Assembly (NCBI RefSeq): GCF_002951615.1
Contig: NZ_CP019062.1
Span: 1,922,001-1,986,000 of the forward strand
DNA from: Rahnella sikkimica
GTDB taxonomy: Bacteria > Pseudomonadota > Gammaproteobacteria > Enterobacterales > Enterobacteriaceae
DNA: 64,000 nucleotides
Direction: 5' to 3'
The first letter of the stretch is position 1; each line of letters begins with the position of its first letter. This document shows positions 17,822-26,281 of the stretch, one piece after another. Under the pieces are notes generated by a model that was not told the DNA's origin, ran no database searches, and saw only the letters and a list, made by a program, of their open reading frames with translations. The translations under genes and the position numbers were made by a program.

Positions 17822-18835
17822 TTATTGCGTGCTTGCCGTCGTTACCGCTGGAGCATCCGCAGAGACCGTTTGTGGTGCGTTGGCTGCCGCTGGCACATCC
17901 GTCGCTTTATCACCTACACTGACCACGACAGGCATTCCTGAACGGCGCGTGATGGCCTCTTTCACAATCTCTGCGTTCGTATCATCGCTTTTGATGAATT
18001 TCTTCATCGCAGCAGTCAAAAGAATGGGTTTAGTTTGCGGATCGTCTTTCTCGGTATGTGACAGCGGCTGATGCACCTCGATGTAGCGTTTGCCGTCCGG
18101 CTCGACGTCAAACTTGATGGGCTGATTGACTATCTGGACGCGGGTGCCTTTTGGCACGGAATTAAACAACGCCTCGATATCATCCGGGCGCAGACGAATA
18201 CAACCCGAACTCACACGCATACCGATACCAAAGTTCGCATTCGTTCCGTGAATGAGATATTGACCTGTCCCCGCAGAAAGACGCATAGCAAACAGCCCCA
18301 TCGGGTTATCTGGTCCCGCCGGAACCCTACCCGGCAACGTGATACCGTCTTTCAGATAGGCTTTACGGATGTTGGCCGTTGGCGTCCAGGTCGGGTTCGG
18401 TATCTTCTGGCTTACCGAAGTCACCATTTCCGGCGTATTCCGGCCTAACTGACCAATACCAATCGGATAAACGACGACTTTACTCTCGCCCTTCGGATAG
18501 TAGTACAGGCGCAGTTCCGCGAGATTCACCACAATCCCTTCACGCTTGGTATCCGGTAGCAGCATTTGCGAAGGAATGGTCAGCACCGTGCCCGCTTTCG
18601 GCAAATACGGGTCTGTGCCCGGATTGGCTTCCAGCATCGCAATCAGCCCGATTTGGTATTTGGCTGCTACATCTTCCAGAGGTTTACCGTCATTGGGCAC
18701 CACATAAGTGGTGTTTTCGCCAATCAGGCGGCTGTTGTCCGGCGGCAAGGGATATTCTGCTGCACCTGCGGTCATGGAATGTGTTGTCAGAAATGTGCCA
18801 ACCAACATTGCCAGAAGGGGTAATGCGCGTCTCAT
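17822..18835 (-). CDS. ldtE: L,D-transpeptidase LdtE (YnhG)
   Basis: Periplasmic enzyme that forms 3-3 mDap cross-links in peptidoglycan. From the ATG at 18835 it has 337 residues: signal peptide (RRALPLLAMLVGTFLTTHSMTAGA), LysM-like segment (TTYVVPNDGKPLEDVAAKYQI), then a YkuD domain with H196 in LIHGTN and catalytic C212 in SSGCIRL. The C-terminus is Ala/Thr-rich. An upstream ATG at 18859 lacks a ribosome binding site, whereas AAGGACTGAGT precedes 18835. Its position between lpp and the suf operon matches E. coli ynhG. Confidence 0.93.
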   Translation of the reverse strand: MRRALPLLAMLVGTFLTTHSMTAGAAEYPLPPDNSRLIGENTTYVVPNDGKPLEDVAAKYQIGLIAMLEANPGTDPYLPKAGTVLTIPSQMLLPDTKREGIVVNLAELRLYYYPKGESKVVVYPIGIGQLGRNTPEMVTSVSQKIPNPTWTPTANIRKAYLKDGITLPGRVPAGPDNPMGLFAMRLSAGTGQYLIHGTNANFGIGMRVSSGCIRLRPDDIEALFNSVPKGTRVQIVNQPIKFDVEPDGKRYIEVHQPLSHTEKDDPQTKPILLTAAMKKFIKSDDTNAEIVKEAITRRSGMPVVVSVGDKATDVPAAANAPQTVSADAPAVTTASTQ

Positions 18836-19040
18836 ACTCAGTCCTTTTTCGGCTCGCATTCAGACCATCTGAAGCAAGACAATTATCTCGTCTGATAATA
18901 CTAGCAGCGCAGAATCGCGTGGCAATCAAACCACAGAAAATCAGAAAGTTACCTTACGGATACGTGAGTAAATTCACAGGAGATAGTGGGTTGAAAAATC
19001 AGGAGTAAATGGGTTCAGAGAGGGAGATGTGAAGAAATGA

Positions 19041-19076
19041 CTTTGCTCATTAGCAGACAATTCCTAATGAGCAAAG
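19041..19076 (-). repeat. Long perfect hairpin at the end of the suf operon
   Basis: Perfect 13-bp inverted repeat CTTTGCTCATTAG / CTAATGAGCAAAG around a 10-base loop, 20 bases after the sufE stop codon. No T run follows on the minus strand, so it is not a standard intrinsic terminator. It may instead protect the 3' end of the suf mRNA or act with Rho. Confidence 0.7.
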
Positions 19077-19095
19077 GTGCAGCCAGAGAACGGCG

Positions 19096-19509
19096 TTAAG
19101 CCAATACAGCCGCTTTAGCGCGAATCGAACGGATCATCGCTTCCAGCCCCTGAGAGCGGGAAGGCGTCAGATGCTGGCTGAGTTCGAGTTCCGTGAAGAA
19201 CGGACGCACATCCAGTTCAACCACATCGCGAGGCGTTAAGCCCTGATACAGGCTGAATACGATAGCCACCAGACCTTTCACGATTGCGGCATCACTGTCG
19301 CCTTCAAAAGTCAGCGCACCGCTTTCATCCAGACTCATCACGATCCAAACCTGGCTCTGACAGCCCGCAATCAGGTTTTTGTCCTGACGATGTTCTTCAG
19401 GCAAAACAGCCAGCTGCCCGCCCAGTTCAATCACGTACAGATACTTTTCTTCCCAATTCGGGCATCGGGCAAAATTTCTGACTAACTTATTTTTATCTGG
19501 CAAAGCCAT
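19096..19509 (-). CDS. sufE: Sulfur acceptor SufE
   Basis: Accepts persulfide sulfur from SufS and hands it to the SufBCD scaffold. It has 137 residues; the acceptor cysteine is C50 in IAGCQSQVW. The conserved tail [21 protein letters not shown] is present. The ATG at 19507-19509 ([13 protein letters not shown]) matches E. coli SufE. A longer open frame to 19641 only overlaps sufS in another frame. It is the last gene of sufABCDSE, 28 bases after sufS. Confidence 0.96.
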   Translation of the reverse strand: MALPDKNKLVRNFARCPNWEEKYLYVIELGGQLAVLPEEHRQDKNLIAGCQSQVWIVMSLDESGALTFEGDSDAAIVKGLVAIVFSLYQGLTPRDVVELDVRPFFTELELSQHLTPSRSQGLEAMIRSIRAKAAVLA

Positions 19510-19537
19510 AACGACGTCCTGCTCAGGGCTGTCAGGA

Positions 19538-20758
19538 TTAACCCAACAGCCGGTGAATACGTTGCAATCCTGCGACCAACCGGTCGACTTCTTCGCGGGT
19601 ATTGTACATCGCCAGTGAGGCGCGGCACATAGCCGGAACACCGTAGAAGGACATTAATGGCATCGCGCAGTGATGACCGGTGCGGATGGCAATACCGTAT
19701 TGATCGAGGAAACTGCCCACGTCATAGGCATGGTGTTTGCCGAGATTAAACGCGATCACGCCAGCGCGCGTAGCCGGGCCGTAGATCTGGATGTCAGGCA
19801 CCTGCGCCATCGCTTCAAGCGCATAGCTCATCAGCTCCTGCTCATAAGCGTGGATATTCTCCAGCCCCAGTTCAGTCACATACTCGATAGCTGCGCCCAG
19901 CCCCATGATACCGCCGGTGTTTGGCGTGCCGGCCTCAAAGCGCCACGGTGCCGCCGCAAAGGTCGTCCCTTCGGTCAGGCTGACGTGCTTAATCATTGAG
20001 CCGCCACCTTCCCAAGGAGGCATCTGGTCGAGCAATTCTTTACGGCCGTAAAGAATACCAATCCCTGTTGGCCCGTAGAGCTTGTGCCCGGACCAGACAT
20101 AGAAATCACAACCCAACGCCTGAACATCCACCGCATGGTGCATGACCGCCTGCGCGCCATCGACCAGAACGGTCAGACCGGCAGCTTTCGCCTGAGGAAT
20201 GATTTTTTCGATCGGGTTAACAGTGCCCAGCACATTCGACACATGCGCCAGCGTCAGCAGTTTAGTGCGCGGCGTAATAAGCTTTTCAAGCTGGGATAAA
20301 TCCAGTTCACCGTCCGGAGTGAGGTGCCAGACGTCAATGTGCAGGTCACGCTCTTTCGCCAGCATCTGCCAGGGAACGATGTTCGCGTGATGCTCCATTT
20401 CAGTCAGAATAATGCGGTCGCCTGGCTGCAATAATGCGCGGCCATAGGTGTTGGCGACCAGATTAATGGCTTCCGTAGAGCCTTTTACGAAGACGATCTC
20501 TTCCGCTGACGCCGCATTCATAAAGCGGGCAGCCTGAGCACGAACGTTTTCCATCTGCTCAGTCGCCTCCGCGCTCAGGGTATGAATGCCTCGGTGAACC
20601 GCAGCATAACCCTGCTCGAAGAATGACATCTCACGGTCAATAACCTGACGCGGTTTTTGTGCGCTGGCGGCACTGTCCAGATAGGCCAGCGGCTGGCCGT
20701 TAACTTCACGGCTCAGCACAGGGAAATCGCTACGTACTTTTTCCAGTGGAAAACTCAT
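19538..20758 (-). CDS. sufS: Cysteine desulfurase SufS
   Basis: PLP-dependent group II cysteine desulfurase that provides sulfur for Fe-S clusters under iron limitation or oxidative stress. It has 406 residues, equal to E. coli. The PLP lysine is K226 (SGHKLYGP) and the catalytic cysteine is in TGHHCAMP near residue 364. The start codon overlaps the sufD stop (TAATG), implying translational coupling. Confidence 0.98.
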   Translation of the reverse strand: MSFPLEKVRSDFPVLSREVNGQPLAYLDSAASAQKPRQVIDREMSFFEQGYAAVHRGIHTLSAEATEQMENVRAQAARFMNAASAEEIVFVKGSTEAINLVANTYGRALLQPGDRIILTEMEHHANIVPWQMLAKERDLHIDVWHLTPDGELDLSQLEKLITPRTKLLTLAHVSNVLGTVNPIEKIIPQAKAAGLTVLVDGAQAVMHHAVDVQALGCDFYVWSGHKLYGPTGIGILYGRKELLDQMPPWEGGGSMIKHVSLTEGTTFAAAPWRFEAGTPNTGGIMGLGAAIEYVTELGLENIHAYEQELMSYALEAMAQVPDIQIYGPATRAGVIAFNLGKHHAYDVGSFLDQYGIAIRTGHHCAMPLMSFYGVPAMCRASLAMYNTREEVDRLVAGLQRIHRLLG

Positions 20759-22059
20759 TACGCACCTCGATTGAGTCGGCCTGCAATTCGGGCAATCACG
20801 ACTTCACGCAGGGTTTCATTCTCAATGGCTTCCGTCAGTTCAGCCGCAAATGCGAAGATGATCATTTGCTGAGCATCCTGGCCGCTGATCCCACGGGTAC
20901 GCAGATAGAAAAGCTGTTCGTCGTCGATACGACCCACAGTGGCACCATGGCTACATTTCACGTCATCGGCATAAATCTCAAGCTGAGGTTTGGTATCAAC
21001 TTCAGTGTGCTTGCCCAGCAACAGGTTGTTGTTGGTCATTTTGCCGTCGGTTTTCAGAGCGTGCTGCGCCACTTTGATCATGCCGTTGAAAATCGCTTTG
21101 GCACGATCGTTCACGATCACTTTGTGCATCTGATTGCTGTTGCAATAGCCTTTGTTGTGTTCCAGGTAAGTACGGGTATCAGCAATTTCAGAATCAACAG
21201 GCAATACCAGGCTGTTGATATTCAGATCGCTGTTTTCGCCGTTCAGTTGCGCACTGGTGTTATTACGGGTCAGGCCCGCGCCCAGAAGGAAACTGTGGCT
21301 GGAAACACGGGAATCGCGCCCTATAACCAGGTCGTTGTGCGAGAAGTGGAAGCTGGCCTGGCTTTCGAACGCCAGTTTGTAATGCGCGAAACCGGCATTA
21401 TCGCCCACTTTCACCGTCATGCGCGCACCGGTGAAATGACCGTGATCGTTGAGGCTCAGGTAATGTTCGATGACTTCCGCGCTGGCACCGTTTTCAATCT
21501 CGATATGATAACGATGATGAACCGTGTTCATTTCACGTGACTGGTCACGACCGCTGCTCAGGTGCAGTAAATACAACGGCTTATCAGCCTGTTTACCGGC
21601 AGCCAAGCGCACAGCGAAAGAATCCTCTGCCAGACTTTCCGTCAGGTGCAAAAAGACTTCGGACTGAATCGGATCCGGCAGCGTTTGCTGCGCAGCCGCA
21701 TTCAGTTTTTCAATTTCGAAAGCACCCGTGTTTTCGTCACTCAGGCTCGCATCGAAACGACCATCCACGAAAACCAGACGATAGCAATCAAGCGGCAAAG
21801 CCAGTGATTTCACATTCTCAACCGTCAGAGCCTGCTGCTGCGGGGCGAAGAACTGATTGCCCAGCAGTGAAGATACTGGCGTGTATTTCCAGTCTTCCAG
21901 TTTTGCATGTGGAAAACCAAGACGAAGCACCTGTTGCCAGTGTGCGTGCGCGTGAGCAGATTGTTCACCACCACGGCTTTCAAAAAGACGGTAAAGCTGC
22001 TGCATGGCGTGCGAACTGCCCGCTGCAGGTGCATTACTCTTCGTCGGTAAGCCAGCCAT
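20758..22059 (-). CDS. sufD: Fe-S scaffold component SufD
   Basis: Partner of SufB in the SufBC2D scaffold, built on a beta-helix. It has 433 residues, about ten longer than E. coli. Recognisable stretches are [12 protein letters not shown] near residue 54 and [24 protein letters not shown] towards the C-terminus. The His in CSHGATVG is the residue that, with a SufB Cys, is thought to bind the nascent cluster. Its start overlaps the 3' end of sufC by 26 bases, as in E. coli. Confidence 0.96.
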   Translation of the reverse strand: MAGLPTKSNAPAAGSSHAMQQLYRLFESRGGEQSAHAHAHWQQVLRLGFPHAKLEDWKYTPVSSLLGNQFFAPQQQALTVENVKSLALPLDCYRLVFVDGRFDASLSDENTGAFEIEKLNAAAQQTLPDPIQSEVFLHLTESLAEDSFAVRLAAGKQADKPLYLLHLSSGRDQSREMNTVHHRYHIEIENGASAEVIEHYLSLNDHGHFTGARMTVKVGDNAGFAHYKLAFESQASFHFSHNDLVIGRDSRVSSHSFLLGAGLTRNNTSAQLNGENSDLNINSLVLPVDSEIADTRTYLEHNKGYCNSNQMHKVIVNDRAKAIFNGMIKVAQHALKTDGKMTNNNLLLGKHTEVDTKPQLEIYADDVKCSHGATVGRIDDEQLFYLRTRGISGQDAQQMIIFAFAAELTEAIENETLREVVIARIAGRLNRGA

Positions 22060-22780
22060 AACCCTGCTCCTCTAACTGTTTAACCAAGGTGAAATCGCCG
22101 GATTTAACAATGCGGCCCTGATACAGAACGTGCACGTAGTCAGGCTTGATGTAGTCGAGGATACGCTGGTAATGGGTCACAATAACGAATGAACGTTTGC
22201 CGTCACGCAGTGCGTTAACACCGTTAGAAACGATTTTCAGCGCATCGATGTCCAGACCGGAGTCGGTTTCATCCAGAATACACAGGCTTGGTTCAAGGGC
22301 CGCCATTTGAAGAATATCGTTACGCTTTTTCTCACCGCCGGAGAAACCTACGTTTACTGAACGGGTCAGCAAATCCGCAGGCATTTTCAGCATGGCAATT
22401 TTTTCTTCGATGAAATCGGCGAAATCAAAGCGATCCATCGGAGCCTGGCCGCGGTACTTACGTACCGCGTTTACCGCAGTTTGCAGGAAGAAATGGTTGG
22501 TCACGCCGGGGATTTCTACCGGGTACTGAAAGGCCATAAACACGCCTTCACCTGCACGATCTTCCGGGGCGAGATCCAGCAAATCTTTACCATTGAACAT
22601 TACGGTGCCTTCGGTCACTTCGTAATCTTCACGGCCAGCCAGTGTCGCGGAGAGTGTACTTTTACCTGAGCCGTTCGGGCCCATGATGGCGTGTACTTCA
22701 CCCGGCTTGATCTCGAGATCAAGTCCTTTAAGAATTTCCTTTTCTTCGACACGGACCTTCAAATTCTTAATGCTTAACAT
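22034..22780 (-). CDS. sufC: Fe-S assembly ATPase SufC
   Basis: ABC-type ATPase that powers conformational change of SufB and SufD; it is cytosolic and not a transporter. It has 248 residues with Walker A GPNGSGKST (34-42), Q-loop AFQYP, signature FSGGEKKRN and Walker B LCILDETDSGLD. The ATG at 22778-22780 has AAGGATACGT directly ahead. The frame is open to 22846, but that extension is not family sequence. The gap to sufB is 123 bases, unusually wide for this operon. Confidence 0.97.
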   Translation of the reverse strand: MLSIKNLKVRVEEKEILKGLDLEIKPGEVHAIMGPNGSGKSTLSATLAGREDYEVTEGTVMFNGKDLLDLAPEDRAGEGVFMAFQYPVEIPGVTNHFFLQTAVNAVRKYRGQAPMDRFDFADFIEEKIAMLKMPADLLTRSVNVGFSGGEKKRNDILQMAALEPSLCILDETDSGLDIDALKIVSNGVNALRDGKRSFVIVTHYQRILDYIKPDYVHVLYQGRIVKSGDFTLVKQLEEQGYGWLTDEE

Positions 22781-22903
22781 ACGTATCCTTGAGTTTGCGC
22801 CTGCGCGCTCATAATTCTGTTTATGCTTTGACTGTGCTGAACTCAAACCTGCCCGGCGCCAGCGTCACACCACGCGGCGGCGGGAGGAAAAACGTGCGGA
22901 AGA

Positions 22904-24427
22904 TTAACCGACGCTGTGTTCAAGGCTGATCGCCAGCAGTTTCTGTGCTTCGACAGCAAACTCCAGCGGCAGCTCGGAAAAGACATCTTTACAGAAACCG
23001 TTAACAATCATGGAAATCGCGTCATCTTCGCTGATGCCACGTTGCAGGCAGTAGAACAGCTGGTCATCGCCGATTTTTGAGGTCGTGGCTTCATGCTCCA
23101 GCTGCGCGGTGTTGTTGCGCACTTCAACATACGGGAAAGTATGTGCTGCGCTGTCCGGACCAATCAGCATGGAGTCACACTGCGTGAAGTTACGGGCATT
23201 TTCAGCACTTGGCAGGATCTTGACCAGACCGCGATAGCTGTTCTGGCTGTGGCCTGCGGAAATCCCTTTGGAGATGATGGTCGATTTGGTGTTTTTACCA
23301 ATGTGAATCATCTTGGTGCCGGTATCCGCCTGCTGTTTCCCGCTGGTCAGTGCAACGGAGAAGAATTCGCCGATTGAGTTATCGCCTTTCAGGATAACGC
23401 TCGGGTATTTCCAGGTAATTGCCGAGCCGGTTTCAGACTGCGTCCACGACATCTTCGAACCCGCACCTTCACACAATGCACGTTTGGTCACGAAATTCAG
23501 GATCCCGCCGCTGCTGTCTTTGCTACCGGAGAACCAGTTCTGCACGGTGGAATATTTCACTTCCGCATCTTTATGCAGAATGACTTCAACCACGGCCGCG
23601 TGAAGCTGATAGGTGTCACGAACCGGTGCGGAGCAACCTTCGATATAGCTGACGTAACTGCCTTCGTCAGCAATCAGAATGGTACGTTCGAACTGACCGG
23701 TTTTCGCCGCGTTGATACGGAAATACGTGGACAACTCCATCGGACAACGTACGCCTTTAGGCACATACACGAAGGTACCGTCAGAGGCGACTGCTGCATT
23801 CAGTGCAGCAAAAAAGTTGTCCTGCGCGGGCACAACGGTACCGAGGTATTTACGCACCAGATCGGGGTATTCGTGAATCGCTTCACCGAATGAGCAAAAA
23901 ATGACGCCAGACTCAGCCAGTTTTTCACGGTACGTAGTGGAAACGGAGACGGAGTCAAAAATGGCATCGACCGCCACTTCTTTCCCTTCACGCACAGGAA
24001 CGCCCAGCTGTTCAAACGCCTTTTCAACTTCGCTGGTCAGGTAGTTTTTACCGTCGGGGGCAGGAATGCTGTGAGAATTTTCAGGAGGTTGTTGCGTAGC
24101 GCCAGGCTGTGAACCACAGGTATCATCACAGCTGCCACAAGATGGCGCGGAGTAATAGCTGTAATCCTGATAGTCGAGGGGCGTGTAATACGCTTTCAAC
24201 CAGTGAGGTTCTTCCATTTTCAACCAGGCATGATAAGCCTGCAGACGGAACTCCAGCATCCACTCCGGCTCATTGCGCTTTGCGGAAATGGCACGCACGA
24301 CATCTTCGTTGATGCCTGATGCTAATTCATCGGTTGCCAGCTGAGTGAAGAACCCTTCCTTATAATTCGTCTCCTCGCCGACCCAAGACTGCACATCATC
24401 TGGAATTTCTACGTTGCTTCGTGACAT
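22904..24427 (-). CDS. sufB: Fe-S scaffold component SufB
   Basis: Core scaffold on which clusters are built. It has 507 residues (E. coli 495). The Cys-rich N-terminal segment [21 protein letters not shown] and the FTQCDSM motif holding the essential assembly cysteine are all present. The extra length lies in the loop after the Cys-rich segment ([18 protein letters not shown]), which differs from E. coli. It is 56 bases downstream of sufA. Confidence 0.97.
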   Translation of the reverse strand: MSRSNVEIPDDVQSWVGEETNYKEGFFTQLATDELASGINEDVVRAISAKRNEPEWMLEFRLQAYHAWLKMEEPHWLKAYYTPLDYQDYSYYSAPSCGSCDDTCGSQPGATQQPPENSHSIPAPDGKNYLTSEVEKAFEQLGVPVREGKEVAVDAIFDSVSVSTTYREKLAESGVIFCSFGEAIHEYPDLVRKYLGTVVPAQDNFFAALNAAVASDGTFVYVPKGVRCPMELSTYFRINAAKTGQFERTILIADEGSYVSYIEGCSAPVRDTYQLHAAVVEVILHKDAEVKYSTVQNWFSGSKDSSGGILNFVTKRALCEGAGSKMSWTQSETGSAITWKYPSVILKGDNSIGEFFSVALTSGKQQADTGTKMIHIGKNTKSTIISKGISAGHSQNSYRGLVKILPSAENARNFTQCDSMLIGPDSAAHTFPYVEVRNNTAQLEHEATTSKIGDDQLFYCLQRGISEDDAISMIVNGFCKDVFSELPLEFAVEAQKLLAISLEHSVG

Positions 24428-24483
24428 GTTGGTTACATCGCTTTGTTTACAATAATCGTAATGACTGTTTGCCCGGCGCTGAC

Positions 24484-24855
24484 TTAAAGGCCGAAACTTT
24501 CACCACATCCGCAGGCATGCTGAGCTTTAGGATTATTGAATTTAAATATCTGATTCAGCCCTTCGCGGACAAAATCCACCTCGGTTCCGTCGATAAAAGG
24601 CATGGCCTTCAGCGGAACAAACAGCAAAGCGCCGTCATGCTCAAACACCAGGTCATCGCTGGCCGGTTGTTTGGTTAAATCCAGAACGTAGCCAAAGCCG
24701 GCGCAGCCCGATTGTTTCACCGAGAGCTGGAGACCTTTGACTTCAGGATCCTGTTCCATCAGGTTCTTCACCTGTTTGGCCGCAGAATCAGTCAGGATCA
24801 CACCTTGCCATACGTTGTCGTCTAAAGAAAAAGAGCCGACAGTTTCAGTTTGCAT
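24484..24855 (-). CDS. sufA: A-type Fe-S carrier SufA
   Basis: Carries clusters from SufBCD to target apoproteins. It has 123 residues with the three conserved cysteines C51 (SGCAGFGY), C115 and C117 (ACGCGESF). It is the first gene of the operon; the promoter region upstream carries a Fur-like palindrome and an AT-rich stretch where IHF could act. In E. coli the operon is induced by OxyR, IscR and IHF and repressed by Fur. Confidence 0.97.
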   Translation of the reverse strand: MQTETVGSFSLDDNVWQGVILTDSAAKQVKNLMEQDPEVKGLQLSVKQSGCAGFGYVLDLTKQPASDDLVFEHDGALLFVPLKAMPFIDGTEVDFVREGLNQIFKFNNPKAQHACGCGESFGL

Positions 24856-24903
24856 CTGTCTTACCTCATATTTTTACGGTCATAGACAAGACCTATTGTC
24901 TCT

Positions 24904-24931
24904 ATTCTAGTGATAAGATTTATCACTTCAA
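24904..24931 (-). promoter_or_regulatory. sufA promoter with embedded Fur-like palindrome
   Basis: On the minus strand, -35 TTGAAG and -10 TAGAAT are separated by 16 bases. The spacer is filled by a perfect inverted repeat, AGTGATAA / TTATCACT (24909-24927), which resembles a Fur box (GATAAT core). About 50 bases separate the -10 from the sufA ATG. Confidence 0.6.
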
Positions 24932-25029
24932 CCTCTTGTTTTAAGAGGTTATAGCGATTGCGCACGAGGAACGTCGCTCAATGTGCATCGGGTTTACATC
25001 CGGCCGCTGGCGGGTCTTGAACACCGCGA

Positions 25030-25222
25030 CCATCAACTGATTGAATAAGTTGTCAATTTTTTGTTAAAAATTAAAATTAACCTTGCATTTTGTGTGGCTT
25101 AATAGCTTTCATTGTGTCTATTATAAAACATTCATCGGAAATGCCTATTTATGAATTCACCACAATCAAAATAATTAAAGCTCTTTTTGCTTAGTTGTTC
25201 TGGCGCAACAAAATCAAAAAAA
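25030..25222. other. AT-rich intergenic stretch upstream of sufA
   Basis: Very AT-rich sequence between the suf promoter and the orphan gene at 25314. It could hold IHF or H-NS sites. E. coli encodes the small RNA RydB near this position; I cannot recognise RydB here by sequence. Confidence 0.4.
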
Positions 25223-25254
25223 CCGGATGAAAACGTTGATCCGGCGATTTTTTG
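25223..25254. terminator. Orphan bidirectional terminator
   Basis: Stem CCGGAT / ATCCGG with a 10-base loop and T tracts on both strands (GATTTTTT on plus, CCGGTTTTTTT on minus). No gene is seen to end here on either strand. Confidence 0.7.
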
Positions 25255-25272
25255 CCAATATGATACTCATTC

Positions 25273-25291
25273 TTTGATAATGATTATCATT
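25273..25291 (+). promoter_or_regulatory. Fur box
   Basis: TTTGATAATGATTATCATT is close to the 19-bp Fur consensus (GATAATGATAATCATTATC). A possible promoter overlaps it: TTGCCA at 25252 and GATAAT at 25276, 18-base spacer. It lies 22 bases before the ATG of the orphan gene. Confidence 0.85.
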
Positions 25292-25313
25292 CAGATAACC
25301 CGGAATACTGAGA

Positions 25314-25718
25314 ATGGCTCAATCGGTTAATGCGTGGTTGCAGGGCAAGATAGACGACTACAAATCGAGTGTCCGCGACGCCACCGTGGATTTCTATATG
25401 GCGGATGCCGCCTTACGACGCCCGGACGCGCATCTTTGCCAGCTCAAACGCTTTAACAGCATTTGTCTGGATATGGCCAATCTTTGCCTGCAAAACGGGG
25501 ACGATCACAGTTACCTTCACGCGCTTTGTAAACTCCACAACCGGCTGATCCTTGAGATCAACAGCGTTGTGCGCTGTGAACTCTTCCATGTTCAGAGCTA
25601 TCATTTTGCCAGACACACGCTAAAACTCATTTGCCAGTATTATGCCATGATGGGCATCTGGGAAAAAGCAACGGCATTTCAAACTGACTTTGCCAAGCGG
25701 GTTCCGTTCCAGCTTTAA
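25314..25718 (+). CDS. Unrecognised Cys/His-rich protein under Fur control
   Basis: A 134-residue protein I do not recognise. It has no signal peptide or membrane segment, looks mainly helical, and is rich in potential metal ligands: Cys at 42, 51, 58, 72, 88 and 107 and His at 40, 65, 69, 75, 92, 97 and 101. The stretch from residue 50 to 76 is densest (ICLDMANLC, then HSYLHALCKLH). It has a ribosome binding site (GGAATACTGAG), a near-consensus Fur box directly upstream and a terminator downstream, so it is a genuine single-gene iron-regulated unit. The neighbours are sufA and menI. A role in iron or Fe-S handling is an inference from regulation and composition only. It is unlike E. coli YdiH, which occupies this place there. 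Confidence 0.75.
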   Translation: MAQSVNAWLQGKIDDYKSSVRDATVDFYMADAALRRPDAHLCQLKRFNSICLDMANLCLQNGDDHSYLHALCKLHNRLILEINSVVRCELFHVQSYHFARHTLKLICQYYAMMGIWEKATAFQTDFAKRVPFQL

Positions 25719-25756
25719 CCGGTTTTCAACGTGTCAGAGCAAGAATTAAGGCAAAT

Positions 25757-25792
25757 AAAAAGGCGGACACCTTGCTGTGCATCCGCCTTTTG
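25757..25792. terminator. Bidirectional terminator before menI
   Basis: Stem AAAAGGCGGA / TCCGCCTTTT with a 14-base loop, shared by the convergent orphan gene and menI. Confidence 0.82.
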
Positions 25793-25845
25793 CATTCAGC
25801 TAACTGTTATTTCGCTGAAAAAAGCACCAACGCAATGACCTGAAC

Positions 25846-26265
25846 TTAATGATCAACGACCATTGTGGTCAGCCTTGAAACGCAGCACAAACCGTCCTGC
25901 TCGTCGAATATTTCAATCTGCCAGACCTGACTGCGTTTTCCGGTTCGCAGTGCGCGGCAAACCCCGCGCACAACCCCTTTTCTCGCCGATTTCATGTGGC
26001 TGGCATTAATCTCAACACCCACAACCGTCTGATGGCCTTCAGTGCAAAGATATCCGGCCATTGAACCCATAGTTTCCGCCAGAACCACCGATGCTCCGCC
26101 GTGTAACAGGCCAAACGGCTGAGTTGTGCGTGCATCTACCGGCATTGTCGCCTCAAGAAAATCGTCACCCAACTGAGTGAATACAATTCCCACATGCCCG
26201 ACCATGCATCCCTGACTGCGCTGGTTCAGCGCCTCAAGGTTCGTGTTCCTTTTCCACAATGACAT
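25846..26265 (-). CDS. menI: 1,4-dihydroxy-2-naphthoyl-CoA hydrolase MenI (YdiI)
   Basis: Hot-dog fold thioesterase that releases 1,4-dihydroxy-2-naphthoate in menaquinone synthesis. It has 139 residues. The family block [19 protein letters not shown], with the catalytic Glu, and the tail [16 protein letters not shown] are clear. It starts 16 bases after ydiJ and is probably co-transcribed with it, as in E. coli. Confidence 0.94.
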   Translation of the reverse strand: MSLWKRNTNLEALNQRSQGCMVGHVGIVFTQLGDDFLEATMPVDARTTQPFGLLHGGASVVLAETMGSMAGYLCTEGHQTVVGVEINASHMKSARKGVVRGVCRALRTGKRSQVWQIEIFDEQDGLCCVSRLTTMVVDH

Positions 26266-26281
26266 CGTGCTTCCTTATCGG

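Noticed and set aside
20746..21540. 264-codon plus-strand frame inside sufD
   Set aside because: Antisense to the complete sufD; no start signal or family resemblance.
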